Source of the DNA: Hyunsoonleella pacifica
GTDB taxonomy: Bacteria; Bacteroidota; Bacteroidia; Flavobacteriales; Flavobacteriaceae
NCBI RefSeq assembly: GCF_004310335.1
Contig: NZ_SIRS01000003.1
Location: forward strand, 372,001-436,000
DNA: 64,000 nucleotides
Reading direction: 5' to 3'
Shown here in pieces: positions 1-9,337 of this stretch. The position numbers and the translations under genes were made by a program. Within the stretch, counting starts at the first letter, position 1. Each line of letters begins with the position of its first letter. The notes beneath the pieces were generated by a model. The model had not been told where the DNA came from. It saw only the letters and a list, made by a program, of their open reading frames with translations, and ran no database searches.

Positions 1-1163
1 ATTGGTAATAGGTTTAATACCCCAAGCATAATTGAAAGAAATGCGGTAAGATACCAAAATGCTTCCCAGTTCCATTGCGACGGGAACATTTTTCCAATAG
101 CAGCAAATCCTCCTATTTGAGTTGCACCTTTTTTAGTGAATATATATTTAAATTGAGCTAGATAATCTTTAACCTCCCAATATGCTTGATTAAATCCACC
201 TTTGATACTTTCTGCTAGTGTATATTCTCTATTGTGAAAGGTGATATAATCTTCATCTGTTATTCCTCTAAAAAATCCCATTTTGTTGTCTTCATTAGGA
301 GTAATAACCATATCAACTTTTTGATTACCTCTTAAGATTTGTAGAGAAACATCCTTCTTAGAGTTATTTTTTAGACCGTATGTGTAATCTGAAAAGTATT
401 CAACTTTTCGTCCATTTATTGCTATAATTTTATCGCCAGAAAGCATACCTGATTTTTCAGCAGGAGATCCTTCTTCAATTGAATCAACTTCAAAAGGGTA
501 TCGCGCCTCTATTCCAGGTAAATCTCCAGCTTCAAATAATTGAGTACCTATATCTTCTGGTAATTTAATAATTTCTACTTCTCCATTAACATGCTCAACT
601 TTCATATTATTAATATCACGAAACATGAGATATTTGTTAATAGGAATTGTAATATTCTCTATAAGTTCTCCATCAATTGAAACTATTTTGTCACCTTGCT
701 CAAACCCATAATTTTCTAAAGTTTTTGTAACTCCATAACCATATTTTGCGCTATCCTTAGTTACATAGTTTGTTCCCCAAACAGAAAGCATAACAATGAA
801 TAGAAATATTGCTAACAAAAAATTAACTGTTACTCCACCAAGCATTATTATTAAACGTTGCCATGCTGGTTTAGAACGAAACTCCCATGGCTGGGGTGGT
901 TTTGCCATTTGCTCAGTATCCATACTTTCATCAATCATACCAGATATCTTAACGTATCCACCAAGTGGCAACCAACCTATACCGTAAACAGTTTCGCCAA
1001 TTTTCTTTTTAAACAAAGAAAACTTAACATCAAAAAACAAATAGAATTTTTCTACTCTTGTTTTGAAGACCTTAGCTGGAATAAAGTGCCCTAATTCGTG
1101 TAATACTACTAGTATAGAAAGACTCAAAAGTAATTGAGCCGTTTTTATTAAAAATACTGACAT
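1..1163 (-). CDS. rseP: RseP-type site-2 zinc metalloprotease (partial)
   Basis: The minus-strand frame starts at the ATG read from 1163 and stays open to the window edge, so about 387 N-terminal residues are visible and the C-terminus lies outside. The zinc-binding motif HELGH is at residues 22-26 in the first membrane segment. A second hydrophobic segment follows, then two PDZ-like stretches (for example the SPAEKSGMLSGDKI segment) and further membrane segments. This is the M50B intramembrane protease family, which cleaves anti-sigma factors or signal-peptide remnants in the inner membrane. A TACTTTTG -7-like box on the minus strand at 1185-1192 could drive it; I saw no well-spaced TTG. It diverges from the SCO gene at 1325. 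Confidence 0.93.
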   Translation of the reverse strand, partial: MSVFLIKTAQLLLSLSILVVLHELGHFIPAKVFKTRVEKFYLFFDVKFSLFKKKIGETVYGIGWLPLGGYVKISGMIDESMDTEQMAKPPQPWEFRSKPAWQRLIIMLGGVTVNFLLAIFLFIVMLSVWGTNYVTKDSAKYGYGVTKTLENYGFEQGDKIVSIDGELIENITIPINKYLMFRDINNMKVEHVNGEVEIIKLPEDIGTQLFEAGDLPGIEARYPFEVDSIEEGSPAEKSGMLSGDKIIAINGRKVEYFSDYTYGLKNNSKKDVSLQILRGNQKVDMVITPNEDNKMGFFRGITDEDYITFHNREYTLAESIKGGFNQAYWEVKDYLAQFKYIFTKKGATQIGGFAAIGKMFPSQWNWEAFWYLTAFLSIMLGVLNLLP

Positions 1164-1324
1164 CTACATTTTTTTATAACCGCACAAAAGTAAGGTTTTC
1201 AGCCTAGTTTAAAAAGCGATTAAACAAATGCTCTAGGTTTTAACAGTAATTTAAGTTAAGGACAGGTTTTATGCGATTTAAAAACATTGTACTTTTACAA
1301 AAAATTTAATTCAAAGCGTTTAAG

Positions 1325-1999
1325 ATGCTATCGTTTTTTAAGGGTTATAAACTATTTGCTATAGTTTTTGGTGTGATTTCCATTGTTATTATTACTTTAA
1401 TTTACAACACTTTAAATGTGTACCAACCACTTCCTATTTACCAGCCAACGATGGTTAGTATAGAACTTGTAGATAGTACAATTCAATACAAAAAGAAATA
1501 TCATAAAATTGCTGATTTTAGTTTAACAAATCAAAATGGAGAAATCATTACACAAAATACATATAAGGATAAAATTTATGTGGCAGATTTCTTTTTTACT
1601 ACTTGCCAAACGATTTGTCCTATTATGACAAAAAATATGGCAGATATACAGAAGAAAGTTATACATGATAACGAGATAATGCTTTTATCTCATTCAGTAA
1701 CACCTAAAATTGATACTGTTGAACAATTAAAACGTTATGCGATAAAAAAAGGGGTAATTGATAAGAAATGGAATTTGGTTACAGGAGATAAAAAACAAAT
1801 TTATGACTTAGCGCGTAAGAGTTATTTAGCTGTTAAAAGTAATGGAAACGGTGGCCCTTTTGATATGATACACACAGAAAACTTTATGTTAATTGATAAA
1901 AAAAAGCAAATCCGTGGGTTTTATGATGGTACAAAACCTGAGGATATTGAAAAATTATTGGATGATATTGCTCATTTAAAAAATGAATATGTGCAATAA
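1325..1999 (+). CDS. SCO1/SenC/PrrC family protein
   Basis: 224-residue protein with an N-terminal membrane anchor (residues 10-28) and a thioredoxin-like fold outside the cytoplasm. The copper-binding CxxxC motif is visible as TCQTICP near residues 93-99, and the conserved distal His lies in the segment FDMIHTENF. SCO proteins deliver copper to the CuA site of cytochrome c oxidase or act as thiol reductants. It is followed by a dispersed repeat and then feoAB, so it may share a transcript with the iron genes, but the 175-bp gap makes that uncertain. Confidence 0.9.
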   Translation: MLSFFKGYKLFAIVFGVISIVIITLIYNTLNVYQPLPIYQPTMVSIELVDSTIQYKKKYHKIADFSLTNQNGEIITQNTYKDKIYVADFFFTTCQTICPIMTKNMADIQKKVIHDNEIMLLSHSVTPKIDTVEQLKRYAIKKGVIDKKWNLVTGDKKQIYDLARKSYLAVKSNGNGGPFDMIHTENFMLIDKKKQIRGFYDGTKPEDIEKLLDDIAHLKNEYVQ

Positions 2000-2021
2000 A
2001 TACCGAAGTGTTCTTCTGCGC

Positions 2022-2101
2022 AAGGGATTGAACGGCATGTTGGAGCTCCCGACCTAAGGAGGAGCGACTAGTGAAAGCCCGACCCTTGTGGTAGCGCCCA
2101 A
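2022..2101 (+). repeat. Dispersed intergenic repeat, copy A
   Basis: About 80 bp beginning AGGGATTGAACGGCAT and ending with AGCCCGACCC then GTAGCGCCCAA. A central imperfect hairpin (GGAGCTCC / GGAGGAGC) separates the two conserved ends. The same ends recur at 37852-37952 and 41627-41708 on this strand and at 42938-43030 on the other strand. It lies between the SCO gene and feoA and holds no ORF. Confidence 0.7.
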
Positions 2102-2174
2102 ATAATTACACTTTAACTTTTAATCTTATGAAGTTTGCTGTATTTTTACTTCTTTAAAATCAATCTAAATAAGC

Positions 2175-2408
2175 TTGGAATATACTTTAGCACAATTAAA
2201 ACGCGGCGAACATGCTGTAATTACTGATGTTTCTTCGAAACATATTCCTTTAAAGCTTTTAGAAATGGGATGTTTACCAGGAAGTTCTGTGGAACTTGTA
2301 CAAGTAGCACCTTTGAAGGATCCGTTATATTTAAACGTAAACGGAACCCATCTTGCCATAAGAAAAGAAACCGCTGCTCTTATTTTAATTAAAAAAACCG
2401 CTACATGA
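2175..2408 (+). CDS. feoA: Ferrous iron transport protein A
   Basis: 77-residue single SH3-like FeoA domain. The LLEMGCLPGSSVELVQVAPLKDP segment is the signature of FeoA. The only start before the conserved region is TTG at 2175, because no in-frame ATG occurs until residue 31. Its stop overlaps the feoB start by 4 bp, which indicates translational coupling. FeoA binds FeoB and is needed for Fe(II) import across the inner membrane. Confidence 0.93.
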   Translation: MEYTLAQLKRGEHAVITDVSSKHIPLKLLEMGCLPGSSVELVQVAPLKDPLYLNVNGTHLAIRKETAALILIKKTAT

Positions 2409-4519
2409 GTAAAGAAATAAATGTGGCATTGATTGGTAACCCTAACACAGGTAAAACTTCGGTGTTTAATACGTTAACAGGCTTAAACCAAAAGGTAGGC
2501 AATTACCCAGGTATTACGGTTGAGAAAAAACAGGGTGTTTGCAAATTGAAAGATGGTGTAAAAGCTCGTATTATTGATTTACCTGGGACTTATAGTTTAA
2601 ATGCCTCTTCTCTTGATGAAAGTGTAGTGATAGAGCTATTGCTTAATAAGAATGATAAAGATTTTCCAGATATTGCCGTTGTTGTTACAGACGTTGAAAA
2701 CCTTAAACGAAACCTTTTAATTTTTACGCAAATTAAGGATTTGGAAATCCCAACGATTTTGGTAATTAATATGGCTGATAGAATGAGCTATAAGGGTATT
2801 TCTTTAGACATTCCACATTTAGAGGAAAAACTAAACACTAAAATAGCTTTGGTAAGTACGCGTAAAAACGAGGGAATAGATACGTTAAAAACTCTTATTA
2901 GCGATTACAAAACCGTTTCTACCACTGTTTGTTTAGATACTACCACTATAGATCCTGAATATTTTGGAAACCTAAAAAAAGTATTTCCAAATCAATTACT
3001 ATACAAACTATGGCTTGTTATTACACAAGATGTAAATTTTGGTAAGGTAAACAGAAAAGAGTTTGATAAGGTAGCAGATTTTAAGGTGAAAAATACCACA
3101 GACTTGAAGCGTTTACAACAAAAGGAAACAATTAAACGCTACCAATTTATAAATGATGCGCTTAAAAAAGGGCAAACCATAAACCTTAAAGAAGCCAAAG
3201 ATATACGCATAAAATTAGACAGAATTTTAACTCATAAATTTTGGGGCTATATTATTTTTGCATTTATCCTATTAGTTATTTTTCAAGCTATTTACAAATG
3301 GTCTGAGCTTCCTATGGACCTTATCGATAGCTTCTTTGCTTCACTAAGCGAATGGGTAGATAATACTTTACCCGCTGGTGCTTTTACAAGTTTAATTTCT
3401 GAAGGTATTATTGCTGGTTTAGGTGGTGTGGTTATTTTTATTCCGCAAATTGCCTTTTTATTCCTTTTTATTGCCGTGCTCGAAGAAAGCGGTTATATGA
3501 GTCGCGTGGTGTTTTTAATGGATAAAATAATGCGCCGTTTTGGATTGAGTGGAAAAAGCGTAGTGCCTTTAATATCTGGTACCGCTTGTGCAATTCCTGC
3601 TGTAATGGCTGCCAGAAATATAGAAAGCTGGAAAGAACGTTTAATAACCATTTTGGTTACGCCATTTACCACCTGTGCAGCAAGACTCCCAGTGTATTTA
3701 ATTATTATTGCGTTGGTAATTCCCGAAGGTAGCCTTTTAGGATTTAGCTATAAAGCACTAACCTTAATGCTAATGTATTTAATTGGTTTTGCAACAGCTA
3801 TTTTTTCTGCCATGTTGCTTAATAAGGTATTACATATTAAGAGCAAAAACTATTTTTTAATAGAAATGCCAACTTATAAATTGCCCTTATTTAAAAACTT
3901 AGCTTTAACAGTTTTAGAAAAAACTAAAACTTTTGTGCTAGAAGCTGGGAAAATCATTCTTGCTATTTCAATTATACTTTGGTTTTTGGCATCTTATGGC
4001 CCTGGAGAGCAGTTTAATAATGCCGAAAATATTGTAAGTAGTGCCAACCCAAACCTCCCTGAAAACGTTTTAAATAATAGAATAGACGAGCACAAATTAG
4101 AGCACTCTTACATTGGTATTATAGGAAAGAGCATTGAACCTGTTATAAAACCCTTAGGTTACGATTGGAAAATTGGTATTGGTCTTGTAACTTCTTTCGC
4201 TGCAAGAGAAGTTTTTGTAGGTACACTAGCAACTATTTATAGTATAGGAAGTGCCAACGATATGGATAATGAGGATGAAGCCACATCTATTATAAAAAAT
4301 AGAGTGCAAAACGAAGTATATGCTGATGGCTCTAAAGTTTTTACATTTGCCTCTGGTATCTCGCTACTCCTCTTTTATGCTTTTGCTATGCAATGTATGA
4401 GTACGCTTGCCATTGTTAAGAAAGAAACCAACAGCTGGAAGTGGCCTATGCTTCAACTCGTAGTTATGACGTCCTTTGCGTATCTTGTAGCATTAATCGC
4501 TTTTCAGTTTTTGAAATAA
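2405..4519 (+). CDS. feoB: Ferrous iron transporter B
   Basis: 704-residue polytopic inner-membrane Fe(II) transporter with a cytosolic G domain. The P-loop GNPNTGKTS is at residues 11-19, the G3 motif DLPGT near 59-63 and the G4 motif NMAD near 122-125. Two Gate domains follow; the first contains the conserved SGTACAIPAVMAAR stretch near 389-402 and the second the SFAAREVFVGTLA stretch near 598-610. Length is usual for the family. It is the second gene of feoA-feoB and is followed by a Cys-rich membrane peptide. The DtxR-type repressor at 6213 is a plausible regulator, but I found no convincing operator upstream of feoA. Confidence 0.97.
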   Translation: MSKEINVALIGNPNTGKTSVFNTLTGLNQKVGNYPGITVEKKQGVCKLKDGVKARIIDLPGTYSLNASSLDESVVIELLLNKNDKDFPDIAVVVTDVENLKRNLLIFTQIKDLEIPTILVINMADRMSYKGISLDIPHLEEKLNTKIALVSTRKNEGIDTLKTLISDYKTVSTTVCLDTTTIDPEYFGNLKKVFPNQLLYKLWLVITQDVNFGKVNRKEFDKVADFKVKNTTDLKRLQQKETIKRYQFINDALKKGQTINLKEAKDIRIKLDRILTHKFWGYIIFAFILLVIFQAIYKWSELPMDLIDSFFASLSEWVDNTLPAGAFTSLISEGIIAGLGGVVIFIPQIAFLFLFIAVLEESGYMSRVVFLMDKIMRRFGLSGKSVVPLISGTACAIPAVMAARNIESWKERLITILVTPFTTCAARLPVYLIIIALVIPEGSLLGFSYKALTLMLMYLIGFATAIFSAMLLNKVLHIKSKNYFLIEMPTYKLPLFKNLALTVLEKTKTFVLEAGKIILAISIILWFLASYGPGEQFNNAENIVSSANPNLPENVLNNRIDEHKLEHSYIGIIGKSIEPVIKPLGYDWKIGIGLVTSFAAREVFVGTLATIYSIGSANDMDNEDEATSIIKNRVQNEVYADGSKVFTFASGISLLLFYAFAMQCMSTLAIVKKETNSWKWPMLQLVVMTSFAYLVALIAFQFLK

Positions 4520-4544
4520 TATCTAAAAAAACGACCGACATTTT

Positions 4545-4679
4545 ATGAATAGCATCATTCAAAATATATTAGTATTCACTTTAGTTGGTATAGCAGTTGT
4601 GTTTTTGATTAAAAAATTCTTTTGGAAAAAACCAAAACCCAAAAAAGCGTGTGGTAACGAAGGTTGTGGTTGCCATTAA
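4545..4679 (+). CDS. FeoB-associated Cys-rich membrane protein
   Basis: A 44-residue protein starting at ATG 4545, 25 bp after the feoB stop. It has one transmembrane helix (residues 5-22), a basic/Pro segment FFWKKPKPKK, and a C-terminal Cys cluster ACGNEGCGCH. This matches the small FeoB-associated proteins (Pfam FeoB_associated) found after feoB in many Bacteroidota and Firmicutes. Its role is thought to be accessory to FeoB; the Cys/His tail could bind iron. Confidence 0.85.
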   Translation: MNSIIQNILVFTLVGIAVVFLIKKFFWKKPKPKKACGNEGCGCH

Positions 4680-4721
4680 AATCTAGTACTTTAGTCAAAT
4701 ATATTTCGATAATTTTTTATA

Positions 4722-5606
4722 ATGAAAAAGAAGCCATTTCTATTGGTATTAACTTTGTTATGTACCTTTTATACTTTTGCACAAGAAGAAAAAAATACCA
4801 CCCACCTTTTAGATGCTAATCTTACAAACTTTAATACCTTTATTGGTGTACCGCATAGCACAGTAGTAGGTTTACCAGAAGGCACATATCAATCTAAAGA
4901 TGTTAGAAAAGGAACTCCTCTAGGACTAAACAACGACATAAAAAATATATTTACCACAACAAATATTAACGGCACAACCATATTAAACATTAGTGGTGAG
5001 ATTTATGGAAGTATAACAACTAAAGCTAACTACAGCAATTATCATTTTAGCACAATGTTCAGATGGGGTAATAAAAAATGGGAACCAAGACTACAACGAA
5101 GAAAAGATACAGGTATACTATATCATAGCTACGGCGATTACGGTAGATTTTGGAATACTTGGAAAACTTGTTTAGAGTTTCAGGTACAAGAAACAGATCT
5201 TGGAGATTTTATTTCTTTACCAGGTAATAGTGCAGAACCAAAAGTTGGCGGCCCTAGTGTAGAAATTAGAGGTAGCGTTACTACTGAAACAAAACAGTAC
5301 AACCCAAATTTAGACACATATTTTGAAGGTAAAGGTTATATCCATGCTTATATAGAACCTCAAAATCCTCATGGAAATTGGAACCACTTAGAGCTTTTCG
5401 TTGTTGGCAACAATGCTGTGCATGTAGTAAATGGTAAAATAGTTATGGTAGTTGAAAATGCTATGAATCCAGAAACTGGTAAACCCTTAACCGAGGGACA
5501 AATTCAAATTCAATCTGAAGCTGCAGAATGTTATTATAAAGAAATGACAATAACTCCAATTACTGAGTTTCCTGAATTTATAAAAAATCAGGTGCGGTTT
5601 AAGTAA
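4722..5606 (+). CDS. Secreted DUF1080-like (concanavalin-fold) protein
   Basis: 294 residues with a Sec signal peptide (cleavage after TFAQ, about residue 20). The body looks like a DUF1080/3-keto-disaccharide hydrolase-type beta-sandwich. Supporting segments are YSNYHFSTMFRWGNKKW, an HSYGDYGRFWNTW segment, and the terminal segment IQIQSEAAECYYKEMTITPI, which is typical of the last strands of this family. DUF1080 domains bind or cleave carbohydrates. No operon partner is evident and the substrate is unknown. Confidence 0.72.
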   Translation: MKKKPFLLVLTLLCTFYTFAQEEKNTTHLLDANLTNFNTFIGVPHSTVVGLPEGTYQSKDVRKGTPLGLNNDIKNIFTTTNINGTTILNISGEIYGSITTKANYSNYHFSTMFRWGNKKWEPRLQRRKDTGILYHSYGDYGRFWNTWKTCLEFQVQETDLGDFISLPGNSAEPKVGGPSVEIRGSVTTETKQYNPNLDTYFEGKGYIHAYIEPQNPHGNWNHLELFVVGNNAVHVVNGKIVMVVENAMNPETGKPLTEGQIQIQSEAAECYYKEMTITPITEFPEFIKNQVRFK

Positions 5607-5625
5607 GAGTAATTAAATTAACAGA

Positions 5626-6171
5626 CTATTTTTTAAATAAAGCTTCTAAATAGTTTTGTGTCTCAATATATTCTATACGCATTGCTTGTAAATAACTTAT
5701 AATATCTAATCTTTCTGAACACTCTTTGGAAAGTGAGTCATTAAATACTTCATCATTCACAGTTATCACAATATACCAATTACCTGTTCTTGATGCATGA
5801 ATATCTTCGAACATAGGTGTTATGTTACTTTTTTCTAAAGCAACATCTAACGCAATAGGAACTAGGTTTAGTGTTTTAGTAGGTATTTCTACTTCATAAA
5901 ATGAAAAATAAAAAGATTTATCATTTACTTCAAAACGGACATTGTTTTCTACATTTTGATGGGATAACTCGTATTTTGTGTTTATGTAATTGTAAAATTC
6001 ATTTGCATCTTTTGGGTCTTCAAAAATAAATGCATTTTGTTTAGGTAATTTACGTTTAAACTTTTTGGCAACCATCACTTTATCAGTTTCAATACTTGGA
6101 GCAATTCTTAAAGGGATACAAGAAGAGTAAAGAAAAAAGAAAAAGAGTAGTATTTGTATTGGTTTCTTCAT
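5626..6171 (-). CDS. Hypothetical lipoprotein
   Basis: 181 residues. The signal sequence ends in a lipobox-like YSSC with Cys at residue 18. The rest is a mixed alpha/beta sequence I do not recognise. No catalytic motif is apparent. It lies 41 bp downstream of the DtxR-family gene on the same strand and could be co-transcribed with it, in which case it might belong to the metal response. Confidence 0.7.
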   Translation of the reverse strand: MKKPIQILLFFFFLYSSCIPLRIAPSIETDKVMVAKKFKRKLPKQNAFIFEDPKDANEFYNYINTKYELSHQNVENNVRFEVNDKSFYFSFYEVEIPTKTLNLVPIALDVALEKSNITPMFEDIHASRTGNWYIVITVNDEVFNDSLSKECSERLDIISYLQAMRIEYIETQNYLEALFKK

Positions 6172-6212
6172 TGATGTAGTTTAGAAAAACGCATCAACTA
6201 TTATACCAACCT

Positions 6213-6869
6213 CTAAGCAACCTTCACAAATAAATTATTAGCTATCATATTAGATATTGCTAATTCTTTACCTTCTATTTCAATAGTTATAGAATTATCA
6301 AAAGGTTCACGCTGCAGCAATTTTATGGCACATCCTAGGGATATCTTATGCTTATCTAAATATTGAAGGAATTCTGTAGACGAATCAATCACACCTACAC
6401 AAATACAAGTATCTCCAACTTTAGCTTCGGATAATAAAATTTTATCAATCTTCTTTATTTTACCTGTTGCATCTGGAATAGGATCTCCATGAGGATCATG
6501 TGTAGGGTATCCTAAAAAAGCATCTAATTGAGTTATTAATTTTTTAGACTTAATGTGCTCTAATTGCTCAGCAACATCATGAATTTCATCCCAAGAAAAA
6601 TTTAGCTTTTCAACTAAAAACACCTCCCAAAGCCTATGCTTACGTACAATATTAATGGCAATAATTTCGCCTTCTTCAGTTAATGAAACACCTTGGTATT
6701 TTTTATAATCTACATAACCTTTTTCAGATAACTTTTTTACCATATCGGTAACTGAAGATGCCTTAGTCTCCATTTCTTTAGCAATAGCATTAGTACTCAC
6801 ATTAGTAGCACCTTGCTTTCCTAAATGATAAATCGCCTTTATATAATTCTCTTCAGTTAGTGTAATCAT
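6213..6869 (-). CDS. DtxR/MntR-family metal-dependent repressor
   Basis: 218 residues: an N-terminal winged helix (residues 1-65, with the recognition region KASSVTDMVKKLSEKG), a metal-binding dimerisation domain (RKHRLWE near 96-102, then HDVAEQLEHI near 116-125) and a C-terminal FeoA/SH3-like domain (about 145-218). Such proteins repress Mn or Fe uptake genes when metal is plentiful. It diverges from a TonB-dependent receptor, and a 20-bp palindrome at 6921-6940 lies between them. The Tro/Mnt-type ABC importer follows downstream of the receptor. I infer control of manganese or iron uptake; the sequence does not settle which metal. Confidence 0.92.
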   Translation of the reverse strand: MITLTEENYIKAIYHLGKQGATNVSTNAIAKEMETKASSVTDMVKKLSEKGYVDYKKYQGVSLTEEGEIIAINIVRKHRLWEVFLVEKLNFSWDEIHDVAEQLEHIKSKKLITQLDAFLGYPTHDPHGDPIPDATGKIKKIDKILLSEAKVGDTCICVGVIDSSTEFLQYLDKHKISLGCAIKLLQREPFDNSITIEIEGKELAISNMIANNLFVKVA

Positions 6870-6887
6870 TATTGCTATTTAGCTACG

Positions 6888-6895
6888 CAAATATA
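6888..6895 (-). promoter_or_regulatory. -7 box for the DtxR-family gene
   Basis: TATATTTG on the minus strand, a perfect TAnnTTTG element, 19 bp upstream of the repressor start. The palindrome at 6921-6940 lies where the -33 region would be, so the gene is probably autoregulated. Confidence 0.6.
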
Positions 6896-6920
6896 GTATA
6901 AATATAGTAGTTTAAAATAA

Positions 6921-6940
6921 TTTTTAGGTTAATCTAAAAA
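6921..6940. promoter_or_regulatory. Palindromic operator, probably for the DtxR/MntR protein
   Basis: TTTTTAGGTTAATCTAAAAA is an inverted repeat with one mismatched pair. It resembles the TTAGG...CCTAA operators of the DtxR/MntR family. It sits between two divergent -7 boxes (6888-6895 minus, 6947-6954 plus) and overlaps the -33 zone of both, so one bound dimer could silence both genes. Confidence 0.65.
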
Positions 6941-6946
6941 TATATT

Positions 6947-6954
6947 TATATTTG
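6947..6954 (+). promoter_or_regulatory. -7 box for the TonB-dependent receptor
   Basis: TATATTTG, a perfect TAnnTTTG element 14 bp upstream of the ATG at 6969. The operator-like palindrome at 6921-6940 is immediately upstream. Confidence 0.6.
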
Positions 6955-6968
6955 CATAAAAATATGTT

Positions 6969-9326
6969 TTGATGAAACATTGTATTTTCTTCATTTTAAT
7001 AATGCCCTTTTTATCTTTTGGACAAAAAGAAACTGCTAAAATTTCTGGTACAGTTACTTCAAACGAATTACCTGTAGCCTATGCTAGCGTATATGTAAAA
7101 GGTGGCACACAAGGTGTTAGTACTGATGAAAATGGAGTATATGAGCTTAGTATCCCTGCTGGAAACACTACAATAATAGCAGAATCTCAAGGGTACCGTG
7201 CTACTAGCAAAAACATTTCACTATCTGTTGGCGAAAATAAAACTGTAAATTTTTCATTAGTTGAAGATGCACTAGGTTTAAATCAAATTGTAGTAAGTGC
7301 CACCAGAAATCGCATTAGTAAAAAGGAAGCCCCAGTAATTGTAAAAGTGTTAAGCCCTAAATTATTTAAAGCTACACAATCACTTTCTTTAGCAGACGGT
7401 TTAAATTACCAACCCGGGGTTCGCGTGGAAACCAATTGTCAAAATTGTGGTTTTACGCAGGTACGCTTAAATGGCTTAGAGGGGCAATACACTCAAGTAT
7501 TGGTAAATAGTCGTCCTGTATTTAGCGCGCTTAATGGGGTTTATGGCTTAGAACAAATTCCTGTTAATATCATAGATCGTGTAGAAGTAGTACGAAGTGG
7601 TGGTTCTGCATTATTTGGATCAAACGCTATTGCTGGTACCATTAATGTAATTACCAAAGAACCTGTAAACGATACTTGGGAAATAAATTCTACACTAGGT
7701 ATTATTGATGGTACTACGACCGATAGAAATGTAAATGTAAATGGGTCTTTAATTAGTGAAGATTTAATGAGTGGTATTACCATTTATGGTATTTTTAGAG
7801 ACCGTGATGCTTATGATGCTAATGGAGATGGTTTTTCAGAAATTACCGAACTAAACAATAATTCATTAGGTGCAAAAGCATTCTTGAGACCTAATGATAA
7901 TAGTAAAATTGGATTTGATTTTACAGGTATTCGTGAATACAGGCGTGGTGGAGATCGATTGGATTTAGCACCACAGTTTACAGATATTACAGAAGAGCTA
8001 GACCACAATACTGTATTTACTGGTTTAGATTATGAATTATATAATGACGAACGCACCAACACACTCAGTGTGTATACCTCTCTACAATATACTAACAGAG
8101 ACAGCTACTATGGTGGTCTTGGTGGAGGCAGAACTGCTACAGACTCTATTCTGGCAAATAGCGCCTTTGGTGTAACAAAAGATATTGCGTTTGTAGGTGG
8201 AGCTAAATTTAACCACGAATTTACCAATAACGACGTTATTACTACTGGTGTAGAATATCAGGTAAATGATACAGATGACGCCATTACGGGTTACAATCGT
8301 GTAGTAGACCAAAATGTAAAAAGCCTTGGTATTTACGGGCAATACCAATGGAAACCCTCAGATAAATTTTCAGCGCTAATCGGTGCACGTTTAGATAATG
8401 TAACAGTAAATGGTTTTTATACCATACAAGATATATCGCGTCGCTCTGATGTTTCAGAAACGGTGTTAAGTCCACGTTTAACATTGCTTTACAACATCAC
8501 AGAAGCCCTTCAGTTTAGAGGTGGTTATGCCAGAGGCTTTAGGGCACCACAAGCATTTAATGAAGACCTTCATATTTCTTCTGTGGGAGGCGAACAACGT
8601 TTCGTTATTTTGTCAGAAAATCTTGAAAGCGAGTTTTCAAATGCCTATACCGCATCTTTAGACTTTACAAAAGATTTCAACACTACCCAAACCAACCTTT
8701 TAGTGGAAGGATTTTACACATCATTAAAAAACCCATTCACTATAGTAAGCACAGGAAGCTCACTTCCAAATGGTTCTATTTTAGAAGAATCAAGAAATGG
8801 CTCTGGAGCCTATGTAGCTGGAGCAAATATTGAGCTAAGTGTATCGCCTAGTCCCGACTTGTTTTTTCAAGCAGGTGTCACATTTCAAAAATCTATCTAC
8901 AAAGCATCTCAAATACTTTTTGAAGCAGATGGAACAATTCCAAATGAAGAAGATGTTATTTTAGATGAATTTGCGCGAGCACCTAATATGTATGGTTTTA
9001 TAAACTCTAATTGGCAAATTAATGATGAATTAAAGCTTGATTTAACAGGAAGTTATACAGGTTCTATGATTGTACCTCGTGTTGTAAGTGACTCTGGTTT
9101 TATTGATTTAGTAGATTCTGAAGATTTTTTAGATATAACTACCAAGCTAACTTACCATTTTGAGCTTAAAGAAGCATTTCATGTAGAATTAAGTGGTGGC
9201 GTACAAAATCTATTTAACAGTTATCAAAATGATTTTGATACTGGTGCAGGTAGAGATTCAGATTTTGTTTATGGACCAAATCGTCCTAGAACCATATTTT
9301 TTGGATTAAAATTTGGAGATTTTTAA
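6969..9326 (+). CDS. TonB-dependent receptor, probable metal or metallophore importer
   Basis: 785 residues: signal peptide (1-18), a carboxypeptidase-regulatory-like beta-sandwich (about 22-100), a TonB-box-like segment LNQIVVSATR, a plug domain (about 115-240) and a 22-strand-type barrel ending in an aromatic residue (GLKFGDF). The plug carries a Cys pair in NCQNCGFTQVRLNGLEG (about residues 157-173), a feature of one receptor subgroup in Bacteroidota. It heads a run of genes that leads to a metal ABC importer and diverges from a DtxR/MntR repressor across a shared operator. The substrate is therefore probably a metal ion or metal complex; manganese is the favoured inference. Confidence 0.9.
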   Translation: MMKHCIFFILIMPFLSFGQKETAKISGTVTSNELPVAYASVYVKGGTQGVSTDENGVYELSIPAGNTTIIAESQGYRATSKNISLSVGENKTVNFSLVEDALGLNQIVVSATRNRISKKEAPVIVKVLSPKLFKATQSLSLADGLNYQPGVRVETNCQNCGFTQVRLNGLEGQYTQVLVNSRPVFSALNGVYGLEQIPVNIIDRVEVVRSGGSALFGSNAIAGTINVITKEPVNDTWEINSTLGIIDGTTTDRNVNVNGSLISEDLMSGITIYGIFRDRDAYDANGDGFSEITELNNNSLGAKAFLRPNDNSKIGFDFTGIREYRRGGDRLDLAPQFTDITEELDHNTVFTGLDYELYNDERTNTLSVYTSLQYTNRDSYYGGLGGGRTATDSILANSAFGVTKDIAFVGGAKFNHEFTNNDVITTGVEYQVNDTDDAITGYNRVVDQNVKSLGIYGQYQWKPSDKFSALIGARLDNVTVNGFYTIQDISRRSDVSETVLSPRLTLLYNITEALQFRGGYARGFRAPQAFNEDLHISSVGGEQRFVILSENLESEFSNAYTASLDFTKDFNTTQTNLLVEGFYTSLKNPFTIVSTGSSLPNGSILEESRNGSGAYVAGANIELSVSPSPDLFFQAGVTFQKSIYKASQILFEADGTIPNEEDVILDEFARAPNMYGFINSNWQINDELKLDLTGSYTGSMIVPRVVSDSGFIDLVDSEDFLDITTKLTYHFELKEAFHVELSGGVQNLFNSYQNDFDTGAGRDSDFVYGPNRPRTIFFGLKFGDF

Positions 9327-9337
9327 AAGTGTATCAC

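Noticed and set aside
796-1094. Plus-strand open frames within 796-1094
   Set aside because: They are antisense to rseP, whose frame carries HELGH and a continuous family sequence.
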